Source of the DNA: an uncultured Bacteroidota bacterium
Lineage (GTDB): Bacteria > Bacteroidota > Bacteroidia > Bacteroidales > P3
Direction: 5' to 3'
NCBI GenBank assembly: GCA_902788805.1
Contig: CADALO010000004.1
Coordinates: 1-64,000 of the forward strand
Length of the DNA stretch: 64,000 nucleotides
The notes beneath the pieces are model-generated. The model made no database searches, was not told where the DNA came from, and worked only from the letters and a program-made list of their open reading frames with translations. This document shows positions 16,000 to 22,958 of this stretch, piece after piece (within the stretch, counting starts at the first letter, position 1; each line of letters opens with the position of its first letter). The position numbers were made by a program, and so were the translations under genes.

Positions 16000-16551
16000 A
16001 TGACAGAAGAAATAATCATCGCCGGTTTTGGTGGACAGGGTGTCCTCTCGATGGGTAAAATCCTTGCCTACTCTGGCGTTATGGAAGATAAAGAAGTGCT
16101 CTGGATGCCTTCCTACGGCCCGGAGCAGCGCGGTGGTACGGCCAACGTCACCGTCATCGTCAGCGACGAGCGCATCAGCTCGCCCATCATCAGCAAGTTC
16201 GACACGGCTATCGTTCTCAACCAGCAGTCGCTCGACAAGTTTGAGAAGAGCGTGAAGCCTGGCGGAATGCTGATCTACGACCCGAACGGCATCACCCACG
16301 AGCCTACACGTCGCGACATCAACATCTACAAGATCCCTGCAACGGAGAAGGCTACTGAGAAGGGTATCGCTAAGGTGTTCAATATGATTGTCCTCGGTGG
16401 TTTCCTGAAACTGAAACCCATCGTTGGCAGCGAGTTCATCCACAAGGGCCTCGAGAAATCTCTGCCCGCTCGTCACCACGCTCTCATTCCTCAGAATGAA
16501 GAGGCTATCGAGCTTGGCAAGACCCTCATTGAGCCTGTATTTACGCTCTAA
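16000..16551 (+). CDS. korC: 2-oxoacid:ferredoxin oxidoreductase, gamma subunit
   Basis: The 183-residue protein is the gamma subunit of the complex (Rossmann-like). It begins IIIAGFGGQGVLSMGKILAY, the classic GxGGQG motif, and has WMPSYGPEQRGGTANVTVIV near residues 36-55 as in all KorC/PorC proteins. It completes the four-subunit operon; two strong hairpins follow within 80 nt. Confidence 0.92.
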   Translation: MTEEIIIAGFGGQGVLSMGKILAYSGVMEDKEVLWMPSYGPEQRGGTANVTVIVSDERISSPIISKFDTAIVLNQQSLDKFEKSVKPGGMLIYDPNGITHEPTRRDINIYKIPATEKATEKGIAKVFNMIVLGGFLKLKPIVGSEFIHKGLEKSLPARHHALIPQNEEAIELGKTLIEPVFTL

Positions 16552-16562
16552 GAGATTCATTG

Positions 16563-16625
16563 GGCCGCGCCGTCAGGCGCGGCCTTGGAATAGCAAAATG
16601 CCGCCCGCGCAGCGGGCGGCATTTG
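16563..16625 (+). terminator. Double hairpin terminator after korC
   Basis: Two GC-rich hairpins stand in series: GGCCGCGCC (16563-16571) with GGCGCGGCC (16576-16584), and AAATGCCGCCCGC (from 16596) with GCGGGCGGCATTT (to 16624). The second is flanked by A and T runs, so it can act in either direction. Confidence 0.85.
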
Positions 16626-16642
16626 TTTAGTGCTTTTCGTGT

Positions 16643-17161
16643 ATGAAACAGACTACTTTATGCTATCTTGAGCGCAACGGCCAGTATCTGATGCTGCACC
16701 GCGTCAAAAAGGCCAATGACGCCAGCCACGACAAGTGGATTGGGGTAGGGGGTAAGTGCGAGGCCGATGAGAGCCCCGACGAGTGTATGCTGCGTGAGGT
16801 GAATGAGGAGACTGGTCTTGCTGTCACTTCGTGGCGCTATCGCGGTATTGTCACTTTTATATCTGATATTTGGCCTTGCGAGTATATGCATCTCTTCACT
16901 GCCGACCGTTGGAACTCGGGTGTCTTGCCTGCCAATGAGGGGGATGCAACCTCTCTCGTTCCTGAATTGCCTGACTGTAACGAGGGCGTTCTTGAATGGG
17001 TAGATAAAGAGCGTCTTTTTGACCTTACCCTCTGGCCGGGCGACCGCATCTTCTTACGCTTGATTATGGACCCCAGACAGCCTTTCTTCTCCCTCAAACT
17101 GGTGTATAAAGGCGATGATTTGGTGGAAGCTAAACTGGACGGCCGTCAATTGGCATTGTAG
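16643..17161 (+). CDS. Nudix hydrolase (MutT/8-oxo-dGTPase-like)
   Basis: The 172-residue protein has a perfect Nudix box, G-x5-E-x7-REUxEExGU, at GKCEADESPDECMLREVNEE then TGL (about residues 37-59). The N-terminus TTLCYLERNGQYLMLHR and the downstream FTADRW and VEWVDKERLF-type strand are those of the MutT/NUDT1 subgroup, which hydrolyses oxidised purine nucleoside triphosphates. Substrate cannot be fixed from sequence. It stands alone between the kor terminator and a bidirectional terminator. Confidence 0.85.
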   Translation: MKQTTLCYLERNGQYLMLHRVKKANDASHDKWIGVGGKCEADESPDECMLREVNEETGLAVTSWRYRGIVTFISDIWPCEYMHLFTADRWNSGVLPANEGDATSLVPELPDCNEGVLEWVDKERLFDLTLWPGDRIFLRLIMDPRQPFFSLKLVYKGDDLVEAKLDGRQLAL

Positions 17162-17214
17162 CCCGTGGTTTTAATAGACTGAATGGCCGCTTTTAGAGCG
17201 TCTGATTGTGCAAT

Positions 17215-17247
17215 AAAAAAGCATCGGAAATCTCCGATGCTTTTTCT
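17215..17247. terminator. Bidirectional terminator
   Basis: AAAAAAGCATCGGA (17215-17228) pairs with TCCGATGCTTTTT (17233-17245) across a 4-nt loop. A and T runs on both sides let it end both the Nudix transcript (plus) and the 44-residue gene (minus). Confidence 0.9.
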
Positions 17248-17268
17248 TTCTTAACAAAAGGGTATCGC

Positions 17269-17403
17269 TTATTCAGCGTTGATGATGGCTTTGTGGACAG
17301 CGTTCCAACCAGCAGCATTCAGACCCCAGTTGTTCGTGGAGTTCTTGTTGCCCTGAACTCTCACTTTTCTTCTCTTGACTTTTTTGTTAGCATTAATACC
17401 CAT
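17269..17403 (-). CDS. 44-residue basic protein with its own promoter and terminator
   Basis: A 45-codon frame reads MGINANKKVKRRKVRVQGNK then NSTNNWGLNAAGWNAVHKAIINAE. It is unrecognised. The N-terminal half is very basic (KKVKRRKVR), like a ribosomal or nucleic-acid-binding peptide; the C-terminal half is Asn/Ala/Trp-rich and probably helical. The case for a real gene is its context: a promoter with both boxes at 17510-17479, a leader of about 65 nt, and a strong intrinsic terminator 22 nt after the stop. Codon use is ordinary. Function is unknown. Confidence 0.7.
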   Translation of the reverse strand: MGINANKKVKRRKVRVQGNKNSTNNWGLNAAGWNAVHKAIINAE

Positions 17404-17478
17404 AATACACTATAATTTTATTGTTCAACTTCTTGATTGTTAGTTGGAAAAAGAGAATTCTTCTCCCGAAAAGGTTTT

Positions 17479-17510
17479 GCAAAGATACATCAATTATTTG
17501 GACTGCACAA
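17479..17510 (-). promoter_or_regulatory. Promoter of the 44-residue protein gene
   Basis: On the minus strand, TTG (17510-17508), a 20-nt spacer and TATCTTTGC (17487-17479) match the Bacteroidetes consensus very well. Confidence 0.8.
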
Positions 17511-17535
17511 ATATTTTTCTATTTTTAACGAATAT

Positions 17536-19083
17536 TTATCCTTCAAGATGCTCTTTGCGTAGCAGGTCATTGACGGTCTTTACGGGGTTGAATGTGGCCA
17601 GCGGCACTTCGACAAATAGGGTTATCCATTCGGCCATAGCTCCGTTCCAGAGGCCAGGTAGCTCTTGCGATTTTAGCGTCACGGCTCCTTTGGTCTTCTT
17701 GCTGATGAAACCTGTGGCAGGATCAACATATTTACGCAGGTTGAAACGGTGTCCACGGTAGTCCTTGGTGCCGCAAACCAAATCGACGGGATTGAAGTGC
17801 GTGGAGGATGTAAGGATTCTCTCCTGTTCGGGGTCTTTACGGTTGATTTGTGCAGTCTCCACGACTTGTAAGCTCTTGATTCCTTGTGTGTTCTCGGTAA
17901 AGAACGGGCCGCCGCCAGGCTCGCCTTGGTTCTTTACCATACCGCAAATCCTTATAGGTCTGTTGAGCTTTCTGCGTAGAATAGCGGTTTTCTCGCGGTC
18001 GCTCTTTTTTGAGAAGTCGGCAGGCAAAGCTATTTGCAGCTTGTCTTTGGCAAATCGGGCTATTTTCTGCAGAGTCTTCTTGTCGGGTTTCTGCCCGAGA
18101 ATGCTCATATACTCAAATGTCTGTGCCTGAAGCTCGAGCAGGAGACCAGCCAAGACTTGCTTATAGATAATGGTGGTGTGCTTCATCCAGTCGGGCACCA
18201 CATTGTCTATATTCTTTATAAATATAAGGTCGGCATTGCAGTCATTCAGATTCTCAATCAATGCACCGTGACCACCGGGACGGAACACCAGTTTCCCATC
18301 GTCGTCGCGGATGGGGTTGTTGTATTCGTCAACGGCGATAATGTCAGTATAATGCCTTTGCTCCGAGAATGTTATGTCAAGTTGGATGTTGAGGTTCGAC
18401 TCGTAGTACTTCTTGACTTCGGCAATCTTTTTGCGGAAGAGTGGCTTATGCTCTGGCGACACGGTGAAATGCAGATGCACTTTGCCGTCATTGCATCGAG
18501 CATAGGAGGCGCCCTCTACAATATGTTCCTCGAGCGGAGTGCGGCTTACCTCGCCATATCTGTGGAATTTAAGCAGTGCTTTGGGCAACGATCCGTAGCC
18601 AAGATACTGCTCTTTAAGCAGATAGTTGATGACGGTTGTGAAGTCGCCACGGTCCATATAGTCGCCGAAATCAAGCGACGAACGCTCCATACAAGCCTTC
18701 AGATCTTCAAAGAAAGCAAAGGTGCGTATGTGCTGGAGAAATTCTTTTACCGTAGGGAACTCTTTTTCAAAGTTGTAGGCTACGCCGAAGTAAGTGGACG
18801 AAAATGCATAAAGATCCTTGAACATACGTGTTGCAGCTCCTGAGGCCGGCACGAATTTAAGTATCTTTTTTCCGCTTGCAAGCTTCTTGTATGCAGTGGA
18901 ATAGCGTCTGATGTCGTCATCAGACATACGTATAATTCCGCCGTTGTCAACGGTGGCAGCCTCCAGAAGCTTCGATTTCGGGAATCCTTTGCGGAAATTC
19001 TCTATCTGTTGCAGCACTTTTTCGGGCGTAAGACCCATACTTGCAATTTGTTGCAAGTCATTCTCGCTAAACTGGCTGTTCAT
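17536..19083 (-). CDS. DUF4301 family protein
   Basis: The 515-residue cytoplasmic protein belongs to DUF4301, a Bacteroidota family with a nucleotidyltransferase-like core. The motif KFVPASGAATRMFKDLY (about 75-92) resembles the glycine-rich nucleotide loop of sugar-phosphate nucleotidyltransferases, and PGGHGALIENLNDCNADLIF with the following NIDNV (about 268-292) resembles their metal site region. The C-terminal part contains GGGPFFTENTQGIKSLQVVE. Activity has not been shown. It is read with the lipoprotein gene 12 nt upstream. Confidence 0.82.
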   Translation of the reverse strand: MNSQFSENDLQQIASMGLTPEKVLQQIENFRKGFPKSKLLEAATVDNGGIIRMSDDDIRRYSTAYKKLASGKKILKFVPASGAATRMFKDLYAFSSTYFGVAYNFEKEFPTVKEFLQHIRTFAFFEDLKACMERSSLDFGDYMDRGDFTTVINYLLKEQYLGYGSLPKALLKFHRYGEVSRTPLEEHIVEGASYARCNDGKVHLHFTVSPEHKPLFRKKIAEVKKYYESNLNIQLDITFSEQRHYTDIIAVDEYNNPIRDDDGKLVFRPGGHGALIENLNDCNADLIFIKNIDNVVPDWMKHTTIIYKQVLAGLLLELQAQTFEYMSILGQKPDKKTLQKIARFAKDKLQIALPADFSKKSDREKTAILRRKLNRPIRICGMVKNQGEPGGGPFFTENTQGIKSLQVVETAQINRKDPEQERILTSSTHFNPVDLVCGTKDYRGHRFNLRKYVDPATGFISKKTKGAVTLKSQELPGLWNGAMAEWITLFVEVPLATFNPVKTVNDLLRKEHLEG

Positions 19084-19095
19084 AGTGCAAGGGTG

Positions 19096-19509
19096 TTATT
19101 TGCCGTTGCGGTATACGTGCTGAACCTCTGTTTCCAGGTTGATGGTCGAATAAACGGTGTCGCCCTCCTTCAGACGTATCGTGTTGTTGCCCTTGCGGTA
19201 GCAGTAGAAAAGTTCGCGGGTGTAGATCGAGTCGTAGCCAGTCTCATATTCTGCCGCGACGTTGAACAGAGCGGGAGCCGAGAAGACAGTGTCGAAATTG
19301 CCGGCGGCATCGGTGTAACCCTGTGCATTTACATAACTATTGTCGATGTCAATTTTTACAAAAACGCCTTGAATTGGCAGGTGTGTCACCTCGTCAACAA
19401 CTGTGATTCGAACATAACAATTCGTGTCTTTGTCGCAGGAGACAAAATAGAGAGTTGATAATCCGCCTATTAAAAAGAGGCATACGAGGGCTAAAATTTT
19501 TTTCTTCAT
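19096..19509 (-). CDS. Predicted lipoprotein with Ig/CNA-like domain
   Basis: The 137-residue lipoprotein has signal peptide KKKILALVCLFLIGGLSTLY with the lipobox cysteine in FVSC. The mature part (NCYVRITVVDEVTHLPIQGV, then GYTDAAGNFDTVFSAPALFN) is a carboxypeptidase-regulatory or CNA-B-like beta sandwich. The start at 19509 is preferred to one at 19548 because it gives a proper signal peptide. The gene is in an operon with DUF4301 and is divergent from the cyclophilin. Confidence 0.75.
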   Translation of the reverse strand: MKKKILALVCLFLIGGLSTLYFVSCDKDTNCYVRITVVDEVTHLPIQGVFVKIDIDNSYVNAQGYTDAAGNFDTVFSAPALFNVAAEYETGYDSIYTRELFYCYRKGNNTIRLKEGDTVYSTINLETEVQHVYRNGK

Positions 19510-19584
19510 AAATTGAGTTTTATTTTCTGCTATTACAATTTTTTTCACTATTTTTGCATTGCAAAATTAATAATTTTATATGGT

Positions 19585-20274
19585 ATGAAAATAAAAAAAA
19601 TGACTTTTTTGTTGCTTTTTTTCGCAACACTAACTTCCTGCCACGCTCAAGTCGCTAATAACCAGATGAAAACTGCTGAAAAAAAATATTACGTTTTAAT
19701 TGAAACTTCCTATGGAAATATGACGGTGGAGCTGTATAACGAGACACCAAAACACCGTGACAATTTCCTAAAGTTGGTAAATGAGGGCTTCTATGATGGC
19801 CTTTTGTTCCACAGAGTTATAAATAACTTTATGATACAGGGTGGAGATCCCAAATCGAAGGATGCCCGGCCGGGCCAGATGCTCGGTGACGGCAACCTGG
19901 GCTATACCATTCCCGCCGAGTTTGTGCCTGGCCTGATACACAGGAAAGGTGCTCTCGCCGCTGCCCGTCAAGGCGATATGGTCAATCCTACCAAGGCGTC
20001 GTCGCCCTGCCAGTTCTATATAGTACAGGGCAACGTGTGGCCACAGGAACGCCTGCAGATGATGGCTCAGCAGATGGGTAAGACGTTTGATAAACAGCAG
20101 ATTGAGACCTATACCACCGTGGGCGGTACCCCACATCTCGACTATGACTATACAGTCTTTGGCCAGGTCATCGACGGCTTGGATGTCATCGACAAGATCG
20201 CTGCCGTGAAATGCGGCCCTGGCGACCGCCCGCTCGAGGATGTCAAAATGAAAATCAAGATAATTGAACGCTGA
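19585..20274 (+). CDS. Peptidyl-prolyl cis-trans isomerase, cyclophilin type, lipoprotein
   Basis: The 229-residue protein has a lipoprotein-type signal (TFLLLFFATLTSC) followed by a cyclophilin domain (about 34-228). Diagnostic motifs are FLKLVNEGFYDGLLFHRVIN then NFMIQGGD, ALAAARQGD, and the closing YTVFGQVIDGLDVIDKIAAV. An insert around KASSPCQFYIVQGN and QMGKTFDKQQIETY is normal for Bacteroidota members. It should assist folding in the periplasm or at the outer membrane. A TATTTTTGC box is at 19549-19557. Confidence 0.9.
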   Translation: MKIKKMTFLLLFFATLTSCHAQVANNQMKTAEKKYYVLIETSYGNMTVELYNETPKHRDNFLKLVNEGFYDGLLFHRVINNFMIQGGDPKSKDARPGQMLGDGNLGYTIPAEFVPGLIHRKGALAAARQGDMVNPTKASSPCQFYIVQGNVWPQERLQMMAQQMGKTFDKQQIETYTTVGGTPHLDYDYTVFGQVIDGLDVIDKIAAVKCGPGDRPLEDVKMKIKIIER

Positions 20275-20307
20275 TAACGGCGTTGCAACCAGATATTTAC
20301 AAGGTAT

Positions 20308-21351
20308 ATGAAGTTGAACAATATAGAGGATTTCATCCGCGAAATCCAGATGACCTCGCTGGAAAAAGCGATGGACCGAGCTGCATTTGTCGAGCAGTTC
20401 CGTATAAAATTCCTGGGTAAAAAAGGCATAATCAGCGAACTCTTCGAAGAATTCAAGACGGTGCCGAACGAGCAGAAGAAAGAGATGGGGCAGGCATTGA
20501 ACCGCCTTAAAACCGCGGCCCAGGCCAAGATAGAAGAATTCAAGGCCAGCGTAGAGCAGATGGAGCAGCAGTCGCAGACCAGCGACCTGACCCTGCCGAC
20601 AGATTACTCCGAGGTGGGCAGCCGCCACGTTCTCTCGGTCGTGATGAATGAAATAATAGACATCTTCTCGCGCATCGGCTTCACCGTTGCCGAATCGGTA
20701 GAGATTGAGGACGACTGGCATCTGTTCTCGGCCCTCAATTTCCCACACGACCATCCGGCCCGCGATATGCAAGACACCTTTTTCGTTGAGAAAGAGGAGG
20801 GTAAACAAGAGGTTGCCTTGCGTACACACACATCCTCTGTTCAGGTGCGCGTAATGGAAAACAACAAGCCTCCAATCCGAATAATAGCACCGGGCCGCGT
20901 GTTCCGTAACGAGGCGATCTCGGCTCGCGCCCACTGCATCTTCCACCAAGTCGAGGCACTCTATGTAGACAAGAAGGTGACTTTTGCCGATTTGAAGCAG
21001 ACGTTGCTCTATTTCGCCAAGGAGATGTTCGGCGAGCAGACACAGATACGTCTGCGCCCGTCCTACTTCCCGTTCACCGAGCCTTCGGCCGAAATGGATA
21101 TTTCGTGCAATATCTGCGGCGGCAAGGGCTGCAACATCTGCAAGGGTACAGGCTGGCTTGAAATCCTTGGCTGCGGTATGGTCGACCCCAATGTCTTGGA
21201 GGCCTGCGGCATTGATAGCAAGGAGTATAGCGGTTTCGCTCTGGGTATGGGAGTGGAACGTATGGCTATGCTCAAATACCAGATTCGCGACCTGCGTCTA
21301 TACTTCGAAAACGACCTGCGCTTCCTGCGTCAGTTCGACGCTCTTGTGTAG
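20308..21351 (+). CDS. pheS: Phenylalanine--tRNA ligase alpha subunit
   Basis: The 347-residue protein is the catalytic alpha subunit of bacterial PheRS. It has an N-terminal coiled coil (about 1-95) followed by the class II core: motif 1 region (HPLSVVMNEIIDIFSRIGF-like SRHVLSVVMNEIIDIFSRIG), motif 2 (PIRIIAPGRVFRNEAISARA) and motif 3 (GFALGMGVERMAMLKYQI). A CNICGGKGCNICKGTGW stretch near residue 270 is normal in the family. pheT is not in this window. folB follows after 30 nt. Confidence 0.95.
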   Translation: MKLNNIEDFIREIQMTSLEKAMDRAAFVEQFRIKFLGKKGIISELFEEFKTVPNEQKKEMGQALNRLKTAAQAKIEEFKASVEQMEQQSQTSDLTLPTDYSEVGSRHVLSVVMNEIIDIFSRIGFTVAESVEIEDDWHLFSALNFPHDHPARDMQDTFFVEKEEGKQEVALRTHTSSVQVRVMENNKPPIRIIAPGRVFRNEAISARAHCIFHQVEALYVDKKVTFADLKQTLLYFAKEMFGEQTQIRLRPSYFPFTEPSAEMDISCNICGGKGCNICKGTGWLEILGCGMVDPNVLEACGIDSKEYSGFALGMGVERMAMLKYQIRDLRLYFENDLRFLRQFDALV

Positions 21352-21381
21352 CCCGATCGTATCACTTAACACTCTTGGAAT

Positions 21382-21738
21382 ATGTCGTTTATAGACATTG
21401 AGAATATGGAATTCTATGCCTATCACGGCTGTTTCGCCGAGGAGTCGAAGATAGGCACCCGTTTCCGCGTCAACTTGCGGTTGGAGGTCGATACTTCTCC
21501 GGCGCAAGTGTCTGATAGCATAGATGATACCGTCAACTACCTGTCGGTGTATCAGGCAGTGAAAAGCGAGATGATGAAACCGTCGCACCTGCTTGAGCAC
21601 GTCGCCGACAGAATAGCAAGCCGCGTGCTTGGTGACTTTGCCGGCGTGATGCACGTGTGGGTCAAGGTTACAAAGCTCAATCCGCCTCTTGGCGGCAAGA
21701 TGGAGGGCGTTAGCCTCACCATTGACAAGCGACGTTAG
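21382..21738 (+). CDS. folB: Dihydroneopterin aldolase
   Basis: The 118-residue protein is FolB of folate synthesis, which cleaves 7,8-dihydroneopterin to 6-hydroxymethyl-dihydropterin and glycolaldehyde. Marks are ENMEFYAYHGCFAEESKIGT, the D-T-V-N-Y strand (DSIDDTVNYLSVYQAV), LLEHVADRIA and the closing KLNPPLGGKMEGVSL. Full length. Its last 4 nt overlap the convergent radC stop. Confidence 0.93.
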   Translation: MSFIDIENMEFYAYHGCFAEESKIGTRFRVNLRLEVDTSPAQVSDSIDDTVNYLSVYQAVKSEMMKPSHLLEHVADRIASRVLGDFAGVMHVWVKVTKLNPPLGGKMEGVSLTIDKRR

Positions 21739-22490
21739 ACCAATCCGTTGTCGTGAAAGCTATAGTAGTCGGGACGATTGTTTTCGCCTATGCCTACTAT
21801 TATGTGGTCTATGAGTTCGATATTAAGTATCTTTCCAGCCTCTAATATTCTGCAAGTAAGATTCTTATCCTCTCGGCTCGGGTTCAGATGTCCCGTCGGG
21901 TGGTTATGCGCCACGGCGATGTATACGGCGTTCTTTTCCAGTGCTGTAGCGAATATGCGTCGTATATCCACGGGTGTGTCAGTAATGCCGCCCAACGAGA
22001 TGCGCTGTTTAAACAATGCTTTCCTTTTGATATTAAGATAGATGGCCCAGAATTCCTCGACTGGAAGGTTGACTATCGAAGGGCAAATGTAGTTGAACAG
22101 GTCGTTGCTGTCGGAAATGATGTATTCCTTTTGGGCCGCATTCTCTGCTAACATCCTGTAACCAAGCTCTAAAGCGGCAATAATCGACACGGCTTTCGCC
22201 TCGCCCATCCCTTTGAAATCGTGTGTCAACTCCTTAATGCCTTGACGCGACAGCAATGACAGGTTGTTGTCATTGCTGTGGAGAATCTCTTTGGCCAGTC
22301 CCACAGCACTTTGGCCCACCGAACCGCTGCCTATCAGAATGGCCAACAGTTCGGCATTGGTGAGTTCCTTTTTGCCTTTGGCGATGAGTTTCTCGCGAGG
22401 ACGGTCCTCGGCATCCCATTCTTTGACGGTCAAATTCTGTTTTCTGTCATTGGAATCAGATAGTTGCGCGTTTTTATTCTCGTTTTCCAT
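21735..22490 (-). CDS. radC: RadC family JAMM-domain protein
   Basis: The 251-residue protein has the UPF0758/RadC layout: N-terminal helix-hairpin-helix region (LTNAELLAILIGSGSVGQSA) and a C-terminal JAMM domain with the intact metal motif HNHPTGHLNPSREDKN. The historic DNA-repair assignment is doubtful. The start at 22490 (MENENKNAQ) is chosen because a longer frame only adds codons from the family B palindrome, and because a TACCTTTGC promoter box lies at 22514-22506, between the two possible starts. Confidence 0.9.
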   Translation of the reverse strand: MENENKNAQLSDSNDRKQNLTVKEWDAEDRPREKLIAKGKKELTNAELLAILIGSGSVGQSAVGLAKEILHSNDNNLSLLSRQGIKELTHDFKGMGEAKAVSIIAALELGYRMLAENAAQKEYIISDSNDLFNYICPSIVNLPVEEFWAIYLNIKRKALFKQRISLGGITDTPVDIRRIFATALEKNAVYIAVAHNHPTGHLNPSREDKNLTCRILEAGKILNIELIDHIIVGIGENNRPDYYSFHDNGLV

Positions 22491-22505
22491 AGCGGGATAT
22501 TTTGT

Positions 22506-22514
22506 GCAAAGGTA
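22506..22514 (-). promoter_or_regulatory. -7 box for radC
   Basis: TACCTTTGC on the minus strand fits the -7 consensus and puts the radC message start just before the ATG at 22490. The 22491-22958 interval otherwise contains the family B palindrome and the secDF promoter. Confidence 0.55.
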
Positions 22515-22561
22515 CGAAAAATAAATCATATTTTGCTTCTGGTTTCTTTGGAAAAAGTCTG

Positions 22562-22679
22562 TACCAACTCCGGTCGTTGTACAATAGTTGTACAATACTT
22601 GTACAATATTTGTACGTTCACAATTGTACATATATTGTACAAGTATTGTACAACTATTGTACAACGACCGGAGTTGGTA
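22562..22679. repeat. Palindromic repeat, family B copy 2 (TTGTACAAT arms)
   Basis: The element runs from TACCAACTCCGGTC to GACCGGAGTTGGTA, which are exact reverse complements. Between them each arm carries four GTTGTACAAT-type units. It is about 90 percent like copy 1 at 13377-13491. It lies between the divergent promoters of radC and secDF, outside both predicted transcripts. Confidence 0.93.
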
Positions 22680-22881
22680 TGTTTACAACCCGGTTTTCAG
22701 ACGGTTTAGTTTTCGCCTTTTTGGGGAGTGTGTCGGTGTCCTTTGCGAGTGCTTTCGGCGGGTTTTCGCGGTTGCTGTCGATTCGGTGTGGTTGTAAATT
22801 TTTTCTGTGTGTGGCAGAGGTTGATTTTTAGTATTTTAATAATGGTTATATTAAATATTAGTGTTTTTTTTGAAAAATATG

Positions 22882-22912
22882 TTGTGAAGTCCAGATTTTT
22901 TCTTATTTTTGC
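22882..22912 (+). promoter_or_regulatory. Promoter of secDF
   Basis: TTG at 22882-22884, a 19-nt spacer and TATTTTTGC at 22904-22912 are a textbook Bacteroidetes promoter, about 45 nt before the secDF start. Confidence 0.8.
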
Positions 22913-22958
22913 ATATTCAAAATGTAGATAAACTAAAAAAAACTTTAACACGTAAGAT

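Noticed and set aside
19768..20949. 393-codon minus-strand frame across the cyclophilin and pheS
   Set aside because: Antisense to two well-supported genes; no family resemblance.
22491..22664. 58-residue N-terminal extension of RadC
   Set aside because: It is translated family B repeat, and the radC promoter box lies inside it.
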